A stretch of DNA of 64,000 nt from Streptomyces sp. CNH099 (GCA_000514715.1 AZWL01000006.1:124001-188000), one strand, 5' to 3'; counted from the first letter of the stretch, positions 50,981-61,109 are shown. The notes: generated from the sequence alone by a model not told the origin. Made by a program: numbers and translations.

Positions 50981-51868
50981 ATGGACCCCAGCAGCGCACA
51001 GCCGCCCGTCGTACGCGGCGAGCCGGTCGAAGTCGCCGAGGGCGTCCACGTGATCCCGGACGGGCGCGTGGAGCTGGTGCCGAACGTCGGCATCGTCGTC
51101 GGCGACCAGGCCGCGCTGGTCGTCGACACCGGCATGGGGCCGCGCAACGGCGCGTACGTCCTCGAACAGGCCCGCCGCCTCGCCGTCGGCCGGCGCCTGT
51201 ACCTGACCGTCACCCACTTCCACCCCGAGCACGGCTACGGCGCCCAGCCCTTCGAGGGCGTCGCGACGATCGTCTACAACCGGGCGCAGCGCGACGAGCT
51301 GCGGCGCAAGGGCACCGCGTACCTCGACATGTTCCGGGGCCTCGGCCCGGCCGTCGACGCCGAACTCCGCGGCGTCGAACTCGTCGCCCCCGACCTGGTC
51401 TACGACGGCCGGGCCGAGATCGACCTCGGCGGCCGCACCGCGGCCCTCCGCCCCGTCGGCCCGGCGCACACCCTCGGCGACCAGGTCGTGCTCGTCGACG
51501 ACCGGGTGCTCTTCGGCGGCGACCTCCTCGAAACCCGGATCTTCCCGATCACGCCCTACTTCCCCCCGCACGACACCGACGTCGACCCCCGCCGCTGGAT
51601 CGACGTCCTCGACGGGCTCGCCGCGCTCGCCCCCGAGATCGTCGTCCCCGGCCACGGCGAGGTCGCCGACGCCGGCCTGATCCACGATGTCCGGGACTAC
51701 CTGACGTACGTCCGTACCGAGGCGGACCGCCTCAGGGCCGCCGGAGTCTCCGCCGACGACGCGGCCGCCGCGATCGACCGCTCCGCGCGCACCCGCTGGC
51801 CCGACTGGGAGCGGCCCGAGTGGATCACCTCGGCGGCCCGCGCCTTCTACGCGGGAGCCGACGGCTGA
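50981..51868 (+). CDS. MBL-fold metallo-hydrolase
   Basis: 295 residues, ATG 50981. LVVDTGMGPRNGAYVLEQA, the metal motif THFHPEHGYG (HxHxEH instead of the usual HxHxDH), VLFGGDLLETRI (Asp ligand) and IVVPGHGEVADAG (last His). No signal peptide. Possible lactonase or thioesterase; substrate unknown. Its 3' end overlaps that of the convergent tautomerase gene by 22 bp. Confidence 0.88.
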   Translation: MDPSSAQPPVVRGEPVEVAEGVHVIPDGRVELVPNVGIVVGDQAALVVDTGMGPRNGAYVLEQARRLAVGRRLYLTVTHFHPEHGYGAQPFEGVATIVYNRAQRDELRRKGTAYLDMFRGLGPAVDAELRGVELVAPDLVYDGRAEIDLGGRTAALRPVGPAHTLGDQVVLVDDRVLFGGDLLETRIFPITPYFPPHDTDVDPRRWIDVLDGLAALAPEIVVPGHGEVADAGLIHDVRDYLTYVRTEADRLRAAGVSADDAAAAIDRSARTRWPDWERPEWITSAARAFYAGADG

Positions 51869-52083
51869 GTCGTGTCGGCGGACTGCCGAAGCATGGCCGC
51901 GGTCAGGACGGTGCCGGCGACGCCCCAGCCGCCGTCGGCGACCTCCTCGACCAGGACGACGGTGGTGGCGCGGGCGCGTTCGCCGTACAGCTCGGCGTAC
52001 AGGTCGGTGGTGCGGGCGACGAGCGTCTCCTTCTGCTGCGCGTCCAGAGTTCCGGCAGGGATCTTGAAGTTCGCGAACGGCAT
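51847..52083 (-). CDS. 4-oxalocrotonate tautomerase-family protein
   Basis: 78 residues, the usual length. After the start Met comes Pro (MPFANFKIPAG), the catalytic general base of the superfamily; KETLVARTTDLYAELYG and VVLVEEVADGGWGVAG follow. It sits 32 bp downstream of a short-chain dehydrogenase on the same strand and is probably cotranscribed. Confidence 0.85.
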   Translation of the reverse strand: MPFANFKIPAGTLDAQQKETLVARTTDLYAELYGERARATTVVLVEEVADGGWGVAGTVLTAAMLRQSADTTQPSAPA

Positions 52084-52115
52084 GGTGGTGCTCCTTCGGT
52101 GGGTTGTTGGGCTTG

Positions 52116-52883
52116 TCAGACGATGCCGCCGTTGGCGCGGAGGACCTGGCCGTTGACCCAGTGCCCCGCCGGGGAGACCAGGAAGGCGACGACCTCGGCG
52201 ACGTCGGCCGGCGTGCCGAGCCGCTCCAGCGGCGGCTGGGCGGCCAGCCGGGCGACGGTCTCCTCGTCCTTGCCCTCGAAGAACAGGTCGGTGGCGGTGG
52301 GGCCGGGGGCCACGGCGTTGACGGTGACGTCCCGGCCGCGCAGCTCCCGGGCGAGGATCATCGTCAGGGACTCGACCGCGCCCTTGCTCGCGCTGTACGC
52401 GCCGTAGCCGGGCAGCGCCATGCCGACGACGGACGTGGAGAAGGTGACGAGCGCGCCGCCGCCGCGGACGCGCCGCGCGGCCTGCTGGGCGACGACGAAG
52501 GTGCCGCGGATGTTCGTCCGGTGCAGCGCGTCCAGCTCCGCCAGGTCCAGCTCGGCGACCGGCGCCAGCGCCAGCCGGCCGGCCGCGTGGACGACGGCGT
52601 CGACGCCGCCGAACTCGGTCTCCGCGGTGTCGAACAGCGCCGCGACCTGCTCCTCCTCGGCGACGTCGGCCCGCACGGGGACCGCCGTGCCGCCGGCGGC
52701 GACGGCGTCCTTGACGGCGGCCTCGGCCAGTTCGCGGTTGCCGGCGTAGCCGACCACGACGGCGTAGCCGTCGGCGGCGAGGCGGCGTACGGTCTCGCGG
52801 CCGATGCCGCGGGAGCCGCCCGTGACGACGGCGACGCGGGGGCGGCCGCCGGGGGCCGCCGGGGGTGGTGCGTGGGAAGGCAT
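52116..52883 (-). CDS. Short-chain dehydrogenase/reductase
   Basis: 255 residues from the ATG at 52883 with CAGGAGAG upstream. VAVVTGGSRGIGRETVRRLA, VVHAAGRLALAP (HAAG in place of NNAG), TFSTSVVGMALPGYGAYSASKGAV (Ser, Tyr, Lys) and the C-terminal VNGQVLRANGGIV. Classical SDR, 3-oxoacyl-reductase-like. Divergent from the HTH regulator at 53047, a very common actinobacterial pairing. Confidence 0.92.
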   Translation of the reverse strand: MPSHAPPPAAPGGRPRVAVVTGGSRGIGRETVRRLAADGYAVVVGYAGNRELAEAAVKDAVAAGGTAVPVRADVAEEEQVAALFDTAETEFGGVDAVVHAAGRLALAPVAELDLAELDALHRTNIRGTFVVAQQAARRVRGGGALVTFSTSVVGMALPGYGAYSASKGAVESLTMILARELRGRDVTVNAVAPGPTATDLFFEGKDEETVARLAAQPPLERLGTPADVAEVVAFLVSPAGHWVNGQVLRANGGIV

Positions 52884-53046
52884 GCGTTGCCCTGCTCTCC
52901 TGGTCGTGGGTGGTGAACCGGTCGCCGGCCGCGGGAGCGGACCGGGCGCCGTGGACTCAGCATGCGCCGGTACGACCGCCGCAGCCAGTGCGTTCTTCAC
53001 CCTGGGGTCGCCGACCCCTGGCTCGCTTTCCCCGCGGCGCGCGACC

Positions 53047-53913
53047 ATGGGGTACGTGAACCACTCCGCACTCGCCGCGTTCCTCAGGTCCCGGCGCGAC
53101 CGCATCCGCCCCGCCGACGTCGGCCTGCCCACCGGCCCCCGCCGCCGGGTGCCCGGGCTGCGCCGCGAGGAGGTCGCCCAGCTGGCCGGGCTGTCCGCGG
53201 ACTACTACACCGAGCTGGAGGGCAGCCGCGGCGCCCAGCCCTCCGCCCAGGTCCTGGCGGCGCTGGCCCGGGCGCTGCGGCTGACCGGCGACGAACGCGA
53301 CCACCTGTTCCACCTCGCCGACCGCCCCCTCCCCCCGGCCGCGCACGGCCCCACCGCACACGTCCAGCCCGGCCTCCTCGGCCTGCTGGACCAGCTCACC
53401 GCCACCCCCGCCCAGGTCATCACCGACCTGCACGAGGTCCTCGTCCAGAACTCCCTGGCCGTCGCCCTCGTCGGCCGCCCCCCGGCACAGCGCGGCCCCC
53501 GCGCGAGCCTCGCCTACCGCTGGTTCACCGACCCCGCCTCCCGCACCCTGTACCCGCCCGAGGACCACGCGCACCACTCCCGGGTCCTCGTGGCCGACCT
53601 GCAGGCGGTCGCCGCGAAGCGCGGCGGCGACCCCGAGGTCACCGCGATGGTCACCGCCCTGCGCCGGCTCAGCCCGGAGTTCGCCGCCCTGTGGGACACC
53701 CACGACGTCGCCCTGCGCCGCACCGACCACAAGCGCATCGCCCACCCGGCGCTGGGCGTCATCGAACTGGACTGCCACAGCCTGTTCAGCGAGGACGGCC
53801 GCCAGCGCCTGCTGTGGTTCGACGCCCCGCCCGACACGGAGGCCGCGGAACAACTGCGCCTGCTGTCGGTCATCGGCACCCAGGACATGACCTCGTCCCC
53901 ACCGTCGGGGTAG
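53047..53913 (+). CDS. XRE-family regulator with MmyB-like ligand domain
   Basis: 288 residues; ATG 53047. HTH at ~10-75 with RRVPGLRREEVAQLAGLSADYYTELEGSRG, then the MmyB-like domain: DLHEVLVQNSLAVALVG, LAYRWFTDPASRTLYPPEDH and HPALGVIELDCHSLFSEDG. Such proteins bind a fatty acid-like ligand and repress a divergent dehydrogenase gene, here the one at 52116. Confidence 0.92.
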   Translation: MGYVNHSALAAFLRSRRDRIRPADVGLPTGPRRRVPGLRREEVAQLAGLSADYYTELEGSRGAQPSAQVLAALARALRLTGDERDHLFHLADRPLPPAAHGPTAHVQPGLLGLLDQLTATPAQVITDLHEVLVQNSLAVALVGRPPAQRGPRASLAYRWFTDPASRTLYPPEDHAHHSRVLVADLQAVAAKRGGDPEVTAMVTALRRLSPEFAALWDTHDVALRRTDHKRIAHPALGVIELDCHSLFSEDGRQRLLWFDAPPDTEAAEQLRLLSVIGTQDMTSSPPSG

Positions 53914-54085
53914 CCGGGGCACCGCTCAGCCGGCTCCGCCGGCGCCTTCGGTCCTGCGCGTGGCAGGTCGTGCCCGACGCCTCGTCCGTGTCGGCGACCG
54001 CCGGTAGGGTTCCGAGTCAGGCGATCACCGTGCGCTCCAGAGACCAGCCGATACGCTGATCGCAGCGGCGAGAGAGGAGGCCAGC

Positions 54086-55351
54086 GTGCTGCTTCGCGCC
54101 CGTGTCGCGAATGTCCGTTCACTCCGTGACGAGCAAGAGCTGTCCTTCGTCGCCCCCTCAGACGAGGACCTGAGCGGCTCCGTGCGGGACGTGCGTCTCG
54201 GCGGCGACCGGTCCGCGGCCGTCTTCCCTCTCCTGGGCATCTTCGGTGCGAACGCGTCAGGCAAGTCGAACGTGCTGCGGGCGCTCGCCGACATGCGCAG
54301 AGCCGTCCTGGACTCCTACGGGCGCTGGGCTTCGTACGAGGGCGTCTCGCGCAAACCCTTCGAACTCGACGCCAAGAGCGCGGACGAGCCGAGTTTCTTC
54401 GAAGTCGACCTCGTGATCGACGAGGTGCGCTGGACGTACGGTTTTGAGCTGGGCCCGAAGCGTGTCGAGGCCGAATGGATCCACAGCTACCCCCGCGGCC
54501 ACCGTCAGGTGTGGCTTGATCGGGACGCGTCACGAGCGCAGGCGTTCGAGTGGCCGGGCAGCCGGGTGAAGGACCGGAACCAACTCGTCCGCCGTACCCG
54601 CCCCAACGCCCTGCTCCTCTCCACCGCCGGCACGGACAACCACCCGCAGCTCTCCCCTCTCTTCCACTGGTTCCGCAGCAACCTGTGGCTCGTCAACCCC
54701 GAGGACGAACGAGCAGAACGCGAGCGGTACACGATGGGCGAACTCACCGGCGACCGCGGCCGGCGCATCAGGGAGCTGTTGCGCGTCGCCGACCTGGGCA
54801 TCACGGGCGCGGCGTACGTACCGGAGAGTGCCGGCGGTCCCACGGTGACGCTCACGCACCGGTCGGCCGCCGGCGAGGTGAATCTCGACTGGAAGAACGA
54901 GTCCCTCGGCACCCGCTCCTGGTTCGCCCTCCTCGGCCCGCTGCTCCTGGCTCTGGACGAGGGCGCCGTGCTGCTCATCGACGAACTGGACGCCAGCCTG
55001 CACCCGCGGTTCGCCGCCGAGGTCATCCGTCTCTACCACGACCCGCTGTCCAACCCCCGGGGCGCACAGCTCGTCTTCACTACCCACGACCCGTCGGTGC
55101 TCACCACGTCGAGCGGCGGACGCCTCCTGGAGCCCGGCCAGGTATGGCTTACGGAGAAGGACAAGGACGGCGCCACCGAGGTGTACTCGCTGGCCGCCGC
55201 CGTTGCCCCGGGCGAGCACGAAGATCTGACGAAGTCCTACCTGGCCGGCGCCTTCGGCGCGGTCCCCTCGCTGCTGGAGGGCCAGATCGCCCGGCGCCTG
55301 CTGGCCACCACCACGGAGCAGGAGCGCGAGTACGGGGCGGAGCGAGGCTGA
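54086..55351 (+). CDS. rloA: RloA-like AAA ATPase (AbiL-type defence)
   Basis: 421 residues from GTG 54086, with GAGAGAGGAGG upstream. The OLD/RecF-like ATPase shows Walker A GIFGANASGKSNVLRALADM (~51), the insert domain, LGTRSWFALLGPLLLALDEG (signature region) and Walker B VLLIDELDASLHPRFAAEVI (~296), then VFTTHDPSVL (switch His). RloA/AbiLi proteins pair with a RloB partner and were first noted inside type I restriction loci, exactly the context here. Stop overlaps the rloB start (TGATG). Confidence 0.88.
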   Translation: MLLRARVANVRSLRDEQELSFVAPSDEDLSGSVRDVRLGGDRSAAVFPLLGIFGANASGKSNVLRALADMRRAVLDSYGRWASYEGVSRKPFELDAKSADEPSFFEVDLVIDEVRWTYGFELGPKRVEAEWIHSYPRGHRQVWLDRDASRAQAFEWPGSRVKDRNQLVRRTRPNALLLSTAGTDNHPQLSPLFHWFRSNLWLVNPEDERAERERYTMGELTGDRGRRIRELLRVADLGITGAAYVPESAGGPTVTLTHRSAAGEVNLDWKNESLGTRSWFALLGPLLLALDEGAVLLIDELDASLHPRFAAEVIRLYHDPLSNPRGAQLVFTTHDPSVLTTSSGGRLLEPGQVWLTEKDKDGATEVYSLAAAVAPGEHEDLTKSYLAGAFGAVPSLLEGQIARRLLATTTEQEREYGAERG

Positions 55352-56022
55352 TGGCACGTAGCAGGGGGCGGGACTCTCTGGGCCCGGCGACGCAGCGGGG
55401 GCGGCGCCGCAGAATCGTCCATGTCTTCACGGAGGGCAAGGTCACCGAGCCTTCGTACATCGAGATCATCAAAGAGCGGGGCACGTACGCCGATTCGGCC
55501 CCGGCCGTCGAGGTGAAGATCGCGAACCTGAAAGCGCCCGGCTCCCAGCGCAAGCCCCTCAAGCTGGTCGAGGCGGCGGCACGGCTCATGCGGGAGGAGA
55601 AGAGGGCGGCGGAGCACGGAAAACTGAAGAAGGAGTTCTGGCCACAGGTCTGGTGCCTCTTCGACCGCGATCAGCACGAGCACATCGAGACCGCGCTGAA
55701 GGAGGCCCGTGAGGCCGATGTCCGCGTCGCCTTCTCGCATCCGTGCTTCGAGGTCTGGCGGGTGCTCCACCACAAGCCGGTGGCCGGCATGTTCAACGGG
55801 GTTTGCGACCAGGTGACGGCGCGGCTGCCCTACGCCGCGAGCGCCGAGAACATCAAGATCGTACTCCCCGAGCAGATCGAGCGCGGCAGCTTCGAGCAGG
55901 CGAAGAGGCGCGCCAGGCAGATGAACGCCGCCCACGGCGACCACGTCCCGCTGTCCAGCCGCGACCCGTACACCGATGTCTTCACCTTCGTCGAGGACGG
56001 GCTCGGCATCGTCTCGTACTGA
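55351..56022 (+). CDS. rloB: RloB-like protein (AbiLii, toprim-like)
   Basis: 223 residues, ATG 55351 overlapping the rloA stop. The basic N-terminus (RGRRRRIVHVFTEGKVTEP) gives the Toprim-like Glu; WCLFDRDQHEH the acidic DxD-like site; VAFSHPCFEVWRVLHH is a RloB hallmark. The pair is expected to work as an ATPase-gated nuclease against phage or other foreign DNA. 103 bp separate it from hsdM, with the same strand and spacing of a joint operon. Confidence 0.87.
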   Translation: MARSRGRDSLGPATQRGRRRRIVHVFTEGKVTEPSYIEIIKERGTYADSAPAVEVKIANLKAPGSQRKPLKLVEAAARLMREEKRAAEHGKLKKEFWPQVWCLFDRDQHEHIETALKEAREADVRVAFSHPCFEVWRVLHHKPVAGMFNGVCDQVTARLPYAASAENIKIVLPEQIERGSFEQAKRRARQMNAAHGDHVPLSSRDPYTDVFTFVEDGLGIVSY

Positions 56023-56125
56023 CACTCGTACGGACATCTGCTGGCCGAGTCGGGCGAACGGTTTCCGGCGAGGGGGCGGAGCGCCATAAGGTGCCTACGT
56101 CACCACAGGTCGTAGGGAGTCGTAC

Positions 56126-58750
56126 GTGGCCAAACTCACGCTCGCGCAGTTGGAGCGGCACCTGTTCGCCGCAGCGGACATCCTCCGCGGCACGATGGAT
56201 GCCTCCGAGTACAAGGACTACATCTTCGGCCTGCTCTTTCTGAAGCGGGCGAACGACGAGTTCGAAGCCGCCCGTGACCAGATCAAGGAACAGGCGGCCA
56301 AGGAACTGGGCCTGGCCGGCGAGATGCTGGACGGCTACCTGGAGCAGGAGGCCCCGTACCGCGAGCGGGGTGTGCTGTTCGTACCGAAGGAGGCGCGCTG
56401 GACGTGGGTCGCCTCGGGCCCCGGCCACAACATCAACGAGGCTCGGCTGCGCCCGGCCCTGCAGGCCCTCGAAGGCCAGAACAGCAAGCTCAAGGGCCTC
56501 TTCGACCACCTCGACTTCAACCGCATCGGCGGCTCCGGCGCCGCGTCCAGTGCGGCGAAGCTGGCCGACCAACGGCTGAAGTTGCTCATCGACCACTTCG
56601 GCCGAGTCCGATTGCGCACCGAGGACTTCGAGTTCCCCGACCTGATCGGCGCCGCGTACGAGTATCTGATCAAGGAGTTCGCCGACTCCGCCGGCCGCAA
56701 GGGCGGTGAGTTCTATACCCCGCGTGCGGTGGTGCGGATGATGGTCGAACTGCTCGGCCCGAAACAGGGGACGCGGATCTACGACCCGTGCGTCGGCTCG
56801 GGCGGCATGCTGATCCACGCTAAGGAGTACGTGGAGGAGCGCGGCGGCGACACATCCGACATGTTCTTCGCGGGCCAGGACTCCAACAGCGGTTCGTGGA
56901 TCATGTCCACGATGAACATGGTGCTCCACGGCGTACACCGCTTTGACCTGAGCACCGGTGACACCCTGGCCGAACCGGCACACGTGCCGAAGTCCGAGGC
57001 GGACCGCTACGACGGCGTGCTGAGCAATCCGCCGTTCTCCATCGACTACTCGCTCGAAGACTTCCCCCACCGGGCAGGGAGGGCGGCCTACGGGGCGACG
57101 AGTGAGCGCGGCAAAGCGGACCTGATGTTCCTCCAGCACATGCTCTGGGAGACCAAGCAGGAGGGGCCGGGCGGGGTCGTCATCACGGTCATGCCGCACG
57201 GGGTGCTGTTCCGCGGTGGCGGCGAGCGGGACATCCGCGCCGAACTGATCGAGCGGGACGCGATCGAGGCGGTCATCGGCCTCGCCCCGAACCTGTTCTA
57301 CGGAACTGGCATCCCCGCCTGCATCCTTGTACTGCGCCCGCCGGGCAAGAAGGCCGCGCACGATGCGCGGCGGGAGGGGCGGGTGCTTTTCATCAATGCC
57401 GACCGCGAATTCCACGCGGAACGGGCGCAGAACGTGTTGTTGCCTGAGCACGCCGAAAAGATCGTCTCCACCTTCCACCGGTACAAGGACGTGCCGGGCT
57501 TCTCCCGCGCGGTGAGCCGCGAGGAACTGCGGGAGAACGACTACAACCTCAACATCCGCCGCTACGTCGACAACGCACCGCCGCCGGAGCCGCAGGACGT
57601 ACGGGCTCATTTGGTGGGCGGAGTGCCGCGCGTGGAGATCGAGGCCAAGAAGGAGCTGCTGGACTCGTACGGTTTGTCGCTCGGGGATCTCTTCGTGGAG
57701 CGGGACCCGGTGGACCCGGAGTACGTGGACTTCCCGCCCGAGGAGGCCCGCCCGGACGCGGGTCGGCTGGCGGAGTTGGCACGGCCTCGCGAGGAGGTGC
57801 TGTGGGGCGAGTTCGACGAGTGGTGGAAGGCTGAGGCCGGACACCTGGAGCGGGTGGCGGCGACTCCGGAGCGCCTGGCAGATCTGAGTGCCGCGGAGCG
57901 TAAGGCCGCGCTGATGGATGTGCGGGGTGCGCTGATCGAGTCGTTTGTGGAGCAGTTGGGCGGCGTCGGGCTGCTCGACGAATACGCGCTCGCGGGTGCG
58001 GTGGCCGGCTGGTGGCACGAGGCGAAGTACGACCTGCTGGCGCTGTCGGAGAACGGGTTCGCGGGTGTGCTGGACGGTTGGGTCGAGAACGTCGACACGC
58101 TGCTGGCGCCGGAAAAGGACCCGAAGACGCACAAGCTCCGGAAGCGGACGGCCGCGGAGCGACGCCAGGCGTACGACCACAAGGTGGTCGCGGCGATCGC
58201 GCCGGATTTCCTGGAGGAGTTGGCGGCGGCGGAGGAGGAGAAGGCGGAGCTGGACGCCCGCTGGAAGGAACTCAACGCGGAGCCGTCGAGGGACGGCGAG
58301 GGTGACGGGGCGGGGGCCGAGGACGGCGGTGCGGACGAGGAGAACCAGGGCGAGGTAGTCCTGAGCGCTGAGCAACAGGCGGAACTGGTCCGGGTGAAGA
58401 AGGAGCGGGCGAAGACGGGGGCGCGGATCAAGCGCTTGGAGGCAGAATTCTGGTTCCCATGGCCACCCAGCAGTGGGACGCCGAAGTTGGACGAGGAGCC
58501 GCCGAGGCTCGTGCGGGCGCGGAAGGCGCTGGATGCGGAGGGGGAGCGCCGGGTGGTGCTGAAGCTGCTGCGGGATGACTTGGCAGGGAAACTGAACGGG
58601 CACGTACTGCATAAACGGCAAGAGCTGATCACGATTTTCCGTATGTGGGTGGGCAAGTATGCCGTCTCCCTTGGTGCCATTCGCAAGGCGCGTGAGGAAA
58701 GTGTTGCGAAACTTGACGCGTTCCTGCGGGAGGCTGGTTATGCTGTTTGA
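56126..58750 (+). CDS. hsdM: Type I restriction-modification methyltransferase subunit
   Basis: 874 residues. Helical N-terminal domain ([26 protein letters not shown]), then [18 protein letters not shown] (~192), SAM motif [11 protein letters not shown] (~219) and the catalytic NPPF (~300), the order of gamma-class N6-adenine methylases. The ~350-residue C-terminal extension is helical and highly charged (coiled coil around [17 protein letters not shown]), much longer than the ~500-residue minimal HsdM. It methylates adenine in the site read by HsdS, protecting host DNA. The hsdS start overlaps its end. Confidence 0.93.
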   Translation: MAKLTLAQLERHLFAAADILRGTMDASEYKDYIFGLLFLKRANDEFEAARDQIKEQAAKELGLAGEMLDGYLEQEAPYRERGVLFVPKEARWTWVASGPGHNINEARLRPALQALEGQNSKLKGLFDHLDFNRIGGSGAASSAAKLADQRLKLLIDHFGRVRLRTEDFEFPDLIGAAYEYLIKEFADSAGRKGGEFYTPRAVVRMMVELLGPKQGTRIYDPCVGSGGMLIHAKEYVEERGGDTSDMFFAGQDSNSGSWIMSTMNMVLHGVHRFDLSTGDTLAEPAHVPKSEADRYDGVLSNPPFSIDYSLEDFPHRAGRAAYGATSERGKADLMFLQHMLWETKQEGPGGVVITVMPHGVLFRGGGERDIRAELIERDAIEAVIGLAPNLFYGTGIPACILVLRPPGKKAAHDARREGRVLFINADREFHAERAQNVLLPEHAEKIVSTFHRYKDVPGFSRAVSREELRENDYNLNIRRYVDNAPPPEPQDVRAHLVGGVPRVEIEAKKELLDSYGLSLGDLFVERDPVDPEYVDFPPEEARPDAGRLAELARPREEVLWGEFDEWWKAEAGHLERVAATPERLADLSAAERKAALMDVRGALIESFVEQLGGVGLLDEYALAGAVAGWWHEAKYDLLALSENGFAGVLDGWVENVDTLLAPEKDPKTHKLRKRTAAERRQAYDHKVVAAIAPDFLEELAAAEEEKAELDARWKELNAEPSRDGEGDGAGAEDGGADEENQGEVVLSAEQQAELVRVKKERAKTGARIKRLEAEFWFPWPPSSGTPKLDEEPPRLVRARKALDAEGERRVVLKLLRDDLAGKLNGHVLHKRQELITIFRMWVGKYAVSLGAIRKAREESVAKLDAFLREAGYAV

Positions 58751-59987
58751 TGGGCTATCGGAGATGCGTCTTTCTGACGTGGTTGCGCAAACTTTTGCCG
58801 GTGCTTGGGGTGAAAATCCTTCTGACGGCATGAGTGAGAATGTTTATGTAATTCGCGCTACAAACATCGACAGTGAAGGGCTTATTAACTTTGCTAGGTC
58901 GGCGCCGCGCGTTTTCTCAAGAAAGGAATTGGGGTGCAAGCGGTTGAAAGCCGGCGATCTGATTCTCGAAGCTTCAGGCGGGGGGCCCGGTACGCCGGTG
59001 GGTCGGGTGGCTCTATTTGTGGGCGGTCCTGGAAAGCTTCCATATGCTTGTTCCAATTTCTTTCGTGTTCTCCGGCCAAATCTTGATCGAGTTTTTCCTG
59101 AATATTTGGCGTTCCTTCTGGATAAGATCTACCGATCAACGTCAATCTGGCGCTTTCAACAGCAGACTACTGGCATCGTAAACCTCAGGTTCAGCGACTA
59201 TCTGGAACAAAGGTTGATGCTTCCCCCGCTTCGAGAGCAGGAGGAAGTTGTCGCGGCAATCCATAACGTATCCTCGCAGCAGCGCGTTATCGAAGCGTCA
59301 GTCGCCAAGCTTGACCAATTGCGGAAAGGAGTATTGGACTCAATGCTATCCCCGGCTAAGGCTGGTGAGGCAGTCTGGCCGGTGCGCTGCCTTGGCAATG
59401 TGGCGGAAGTTAGAGGCGGGCTAACCCTCGGGGGCGTGACCGCGGGTGGTCGGGTGGCGGAAGTTCCGTACCTTCGCGTTGCGAATGTGCGTGATGGGTA
59501 TATTTCCACGGGCGAGATCAAGACAGTGCGGGTGACGCCCTCGGAGGTAATCAGGTACCGCCTCCAGGCAGGGGACGTTCTGATTACTGAGGGCGGTGAC
59601 TTCGATAAGCTTGGACGCGGCGGGGTCTGGGATGGGCGCATCGACCCTTGTTTGCATCAGAATCATATCTTCCGCGTCCGATGTGAGAGAAATGTATTGC
59701 TCCCTGAGTTTCTGGCACTGTATTTGTCTTCCCGAGGGGGAAAGTCTTATTTCTTGCGGGTGGCAAAGCGGACGACGAATCTTGCCTCGGTGAGTTCGTC
59801 ACAAGTCAAGGTAATGCCCGTCCCGTGTCCGCATGTGACGGAACAGAAGCGGATGGTTGACGTGCTGAGTGTGCATGATGCTGCCATCGCTGCGGAGGGA
59901 CGGGAGCTTACGAAGCTTCAGAGTCTTAAGTTGGGGCTGATTGATAGCCAGGTCCGCGGAGGTGATGGCGCGTTGGTATCAAACTGA
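58740..59987 (+). CDS. hsdS: Type I restriction-modification specificity subunit
   Basis: 415 residues from ATG 58740, 11 bp inside the hsdM end. Two target-recognition domains: ~1-190 ([44 protein letters not shown]) and ~210-400 ([44 protein letters not shown]), each followed by a conserved helix that sets half-site spacing. G+C is visibly lower than in all neighbours, a sign of recent exchange, common for specificity genes. The site recognised cannot be predicted. Confidence 0.92.
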   Translation: MLFDGLSEMRLSDVVAQTFAGAWGENPSDGMSENVYVIRATNIDSEGLINFARSAPRVFSRKELGCKRLKAGDLILEASGGGPGTPVGRVALFVGGPGKLPYACSNFFRVLRPNLDRVFPEYLAFLLDKIYRSTSIWRFQQQTTGIVNLRFSDYLEQRLMLPPLREQEEVVAAIHNVSSQQRVIEASVAKLDQLRKGVLDSMLSPAKAGEAVWPVRCLGNVAEVRGGLTLGGVTAGGRVAEVPYLRVANVRDGYISTGEIKTVRVTPSEVIRYRLQAGDVLITEGGDFDKLGRGGVWDGRIDPCLHQNHIFRVRCERNVLLPEFLALYLSSRGGKSYFLRVAKRTTNLASVSSSQVKVMPVPCPHVTEQKRMVDVLSVHDAAIAAEGRELTKLQSLKLGLIDSQVRGGDGALVSN

Positions 59988-60005
59988 ATCAGTCGGCGCG
60001 TGGGG

Positions 60006-60227
60006 CTATCCAGAGAAATCCCCCTTCTTGATGCCGGTTATGAACGACGACCAAGCATCTGCCCGGAAGACCAAGGCTGGGCCTTCGGGGTCCTTGGAGT
60101 CGCGGACGGGGACGCCCGAGGGGTGAGCGTCGACCACCTCAAGGCAACTTCCCGCGTCGGGGCCGCTGTATGACGACTTGCGCCAGCCGGTCAGCGAGGA
60201 AGCGTCAGGGATTATGCTTTCGGCCAT
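60006..60227 (-). CDS. DUF397 protein
   Basis: 73 residues. LTGWRKSSYSGPDAGSCLEV, VPVRDSKDPEGPALVF and a final WSSFITGIKKGDF are DUF397 hallmarks. The 5' end overlaps the upstream XRE regulator gene by 23 bp. XRE/DUF397 pairs are numerous in Streptomyces and behave as small regulatory or toxin-antitoxin-like modules (BldB/WhiJ-related systems). Confidence 0.92.
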   Translation of the reverse strand: MAESIIPDASSLTGWRKSSYSGPDAGSCLEVVDAHPSGVPVRDSKDPEGPALVFRADAWSSFITGIKKGDFSG

Positions 60228-61014
60228 GATGTCCGTGTTCCTCCGCGATTGACCTCATCAGGGTGAGGGAGTCCGCCAGCGACATGGCGTCGCCCAGGGC
60301 GAGAGCGTAAGTGCCCTGGAGCTGCTCAACCATGGCTGGGGCGTCGTGCACCCTACCCATGTGGAGACCCTCGGTGTACGCCACCGGTGGCTGGTCCTCA
60401 AACCACATCAGCGACAGCATGTTCTGCAGGAGTGGGTGGAATCCCAGCCCAACAGGCAGCACGTGCACGCGTACACGCCGAGTCTCGACCAAGCGGATGA
60501 TGTGCCTGATCTGCTCTGACATGACGTCGCCGCCGCCGATTGGGCGACGTAGCACCATCTCGTCCAGCAGCGCCCACACTACGGGCTCAACAGAGTTGTT
60601 GAGGATCTTCGCTCGTTCAAGGCGTGTGACGACCGTCCTGTCACACTCCTCATCACTCCGAGGAGGGTAGGCGGCGCTCAGGACCGCACGTGCGTACCTT
60701 TCCGTCTGCAGGATCCCGGGCACGAAGGACAACGCGAACTCACGAATGATCGTGGCTTGCCGCTCAAGTTCTCGCGCTGTCGCGAAGTGGTCGGCGACAG
60801 CCGCGTCGTCGTCCGGCAGGAAGCTGGTCAGCACATCTCCCGTGCCCAGCGCCCTGTCTAGGCGGCGTGCGTCGGTCTTGGACGGCGTGCGGCGGCCGGC
60901 TTCGATGTGGGCGATGTGCGAGCGGGTCATCAGCGCTATGTCCGCCAGCTCCTGCTGCGTGAGGCCCCTCGCCTCGCGCTGTGACTTGAGCCAATCCCCA
61001 TAGGTGTTCGTCAC
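60205..61014 (-). CDS. XRE-family HTH regulator with DUF5753 domain
   Basis: 269 residues from GTG 61014. HTH: WLKSQREARGLTQQELADIA, MTRSHIAHIEAGRRTPS. The DUF5753 part begins LERQATIIREFALSFVPGILQTERYARAVL and includes EPVVWALLDEMVLRRPIGG. It is the partner of the DUF397 gene and breaks the hsdMS-hsdR operon in the opposite orientation. Two perfect 7-bp-arm dyads lie directly upstream, probable sites for it. Confidence 0.93.
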   Translation of the reverse strand: MTNTYGDWLKSQREARGLTQQELADIALMTRSHIAHIEAGRRTPSKTDARRLDRALGTGDVLTSFLPDDDAAVADHFATARELERQATIIREFALSFVPGILQTERYARAVLSAAYPPRSDEECDRTVVTRLERAKILNNSVEPVVWALLDEMVLRRPIGGGDVMSEQIRHIIRLVETRRVRVHVLPVGLGFHPLLQNMLSLMWFEDQPPVAYTEGLHMGRVHDAPAMVEQLQGTYALALGDAMSLADSLTLMRSIAEEHGHHGRKHNP

Positions 61015-61027
61015 TCGGCACCTCCCC

Positions 61028-61050
61028 GTGTGACGGAACCCTTGTCACAC
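61028..61050. promoter_or_regulatory. Dyad upstream of the XRE gene
   Basis: GTGTGAC (61028-61034), 9-bp spacer, GTCACAC (61044-61050): perfect arms, 14 bp from the XRE start. A further GTCAC follows at 61052. Likely autoregulatory operator. Confidence 0.6.
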
Positions 61051-61085
61051 CGTCACCCCTGGCGAGCGTAACCCCTCCCGTCTCA

Positions 61086-61109
61086 CTGTGTAAGTGGGTC
61101 GCTACACAG
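61086..61109. promoter_or_regulatory. Second dyad in the XRE upstream region
   Basis: CTGTGTA (61086-61092), 10-bp spacer, TACACAG (61103-61109): perfect arms, core TGTG/CACA as in the first dyad. It lies nearer the divergent small genes and may control them. Confidence 0.55.

Noticed and set aside
54086..56022. The ATPase/RloB pair as a retron or OLD-Gabija system
   Set aside because: There is no reverse transcriptase or UvrD-like helicase, and the partner has RloB motifs (TEGKVTEP, SHPCFEVW).
57607..58686. 359-residue minus-strand frame within hsdM
   Set aside because: Ser/Arg-rich shadow of the charged HsdM C-terminus, with no motif.
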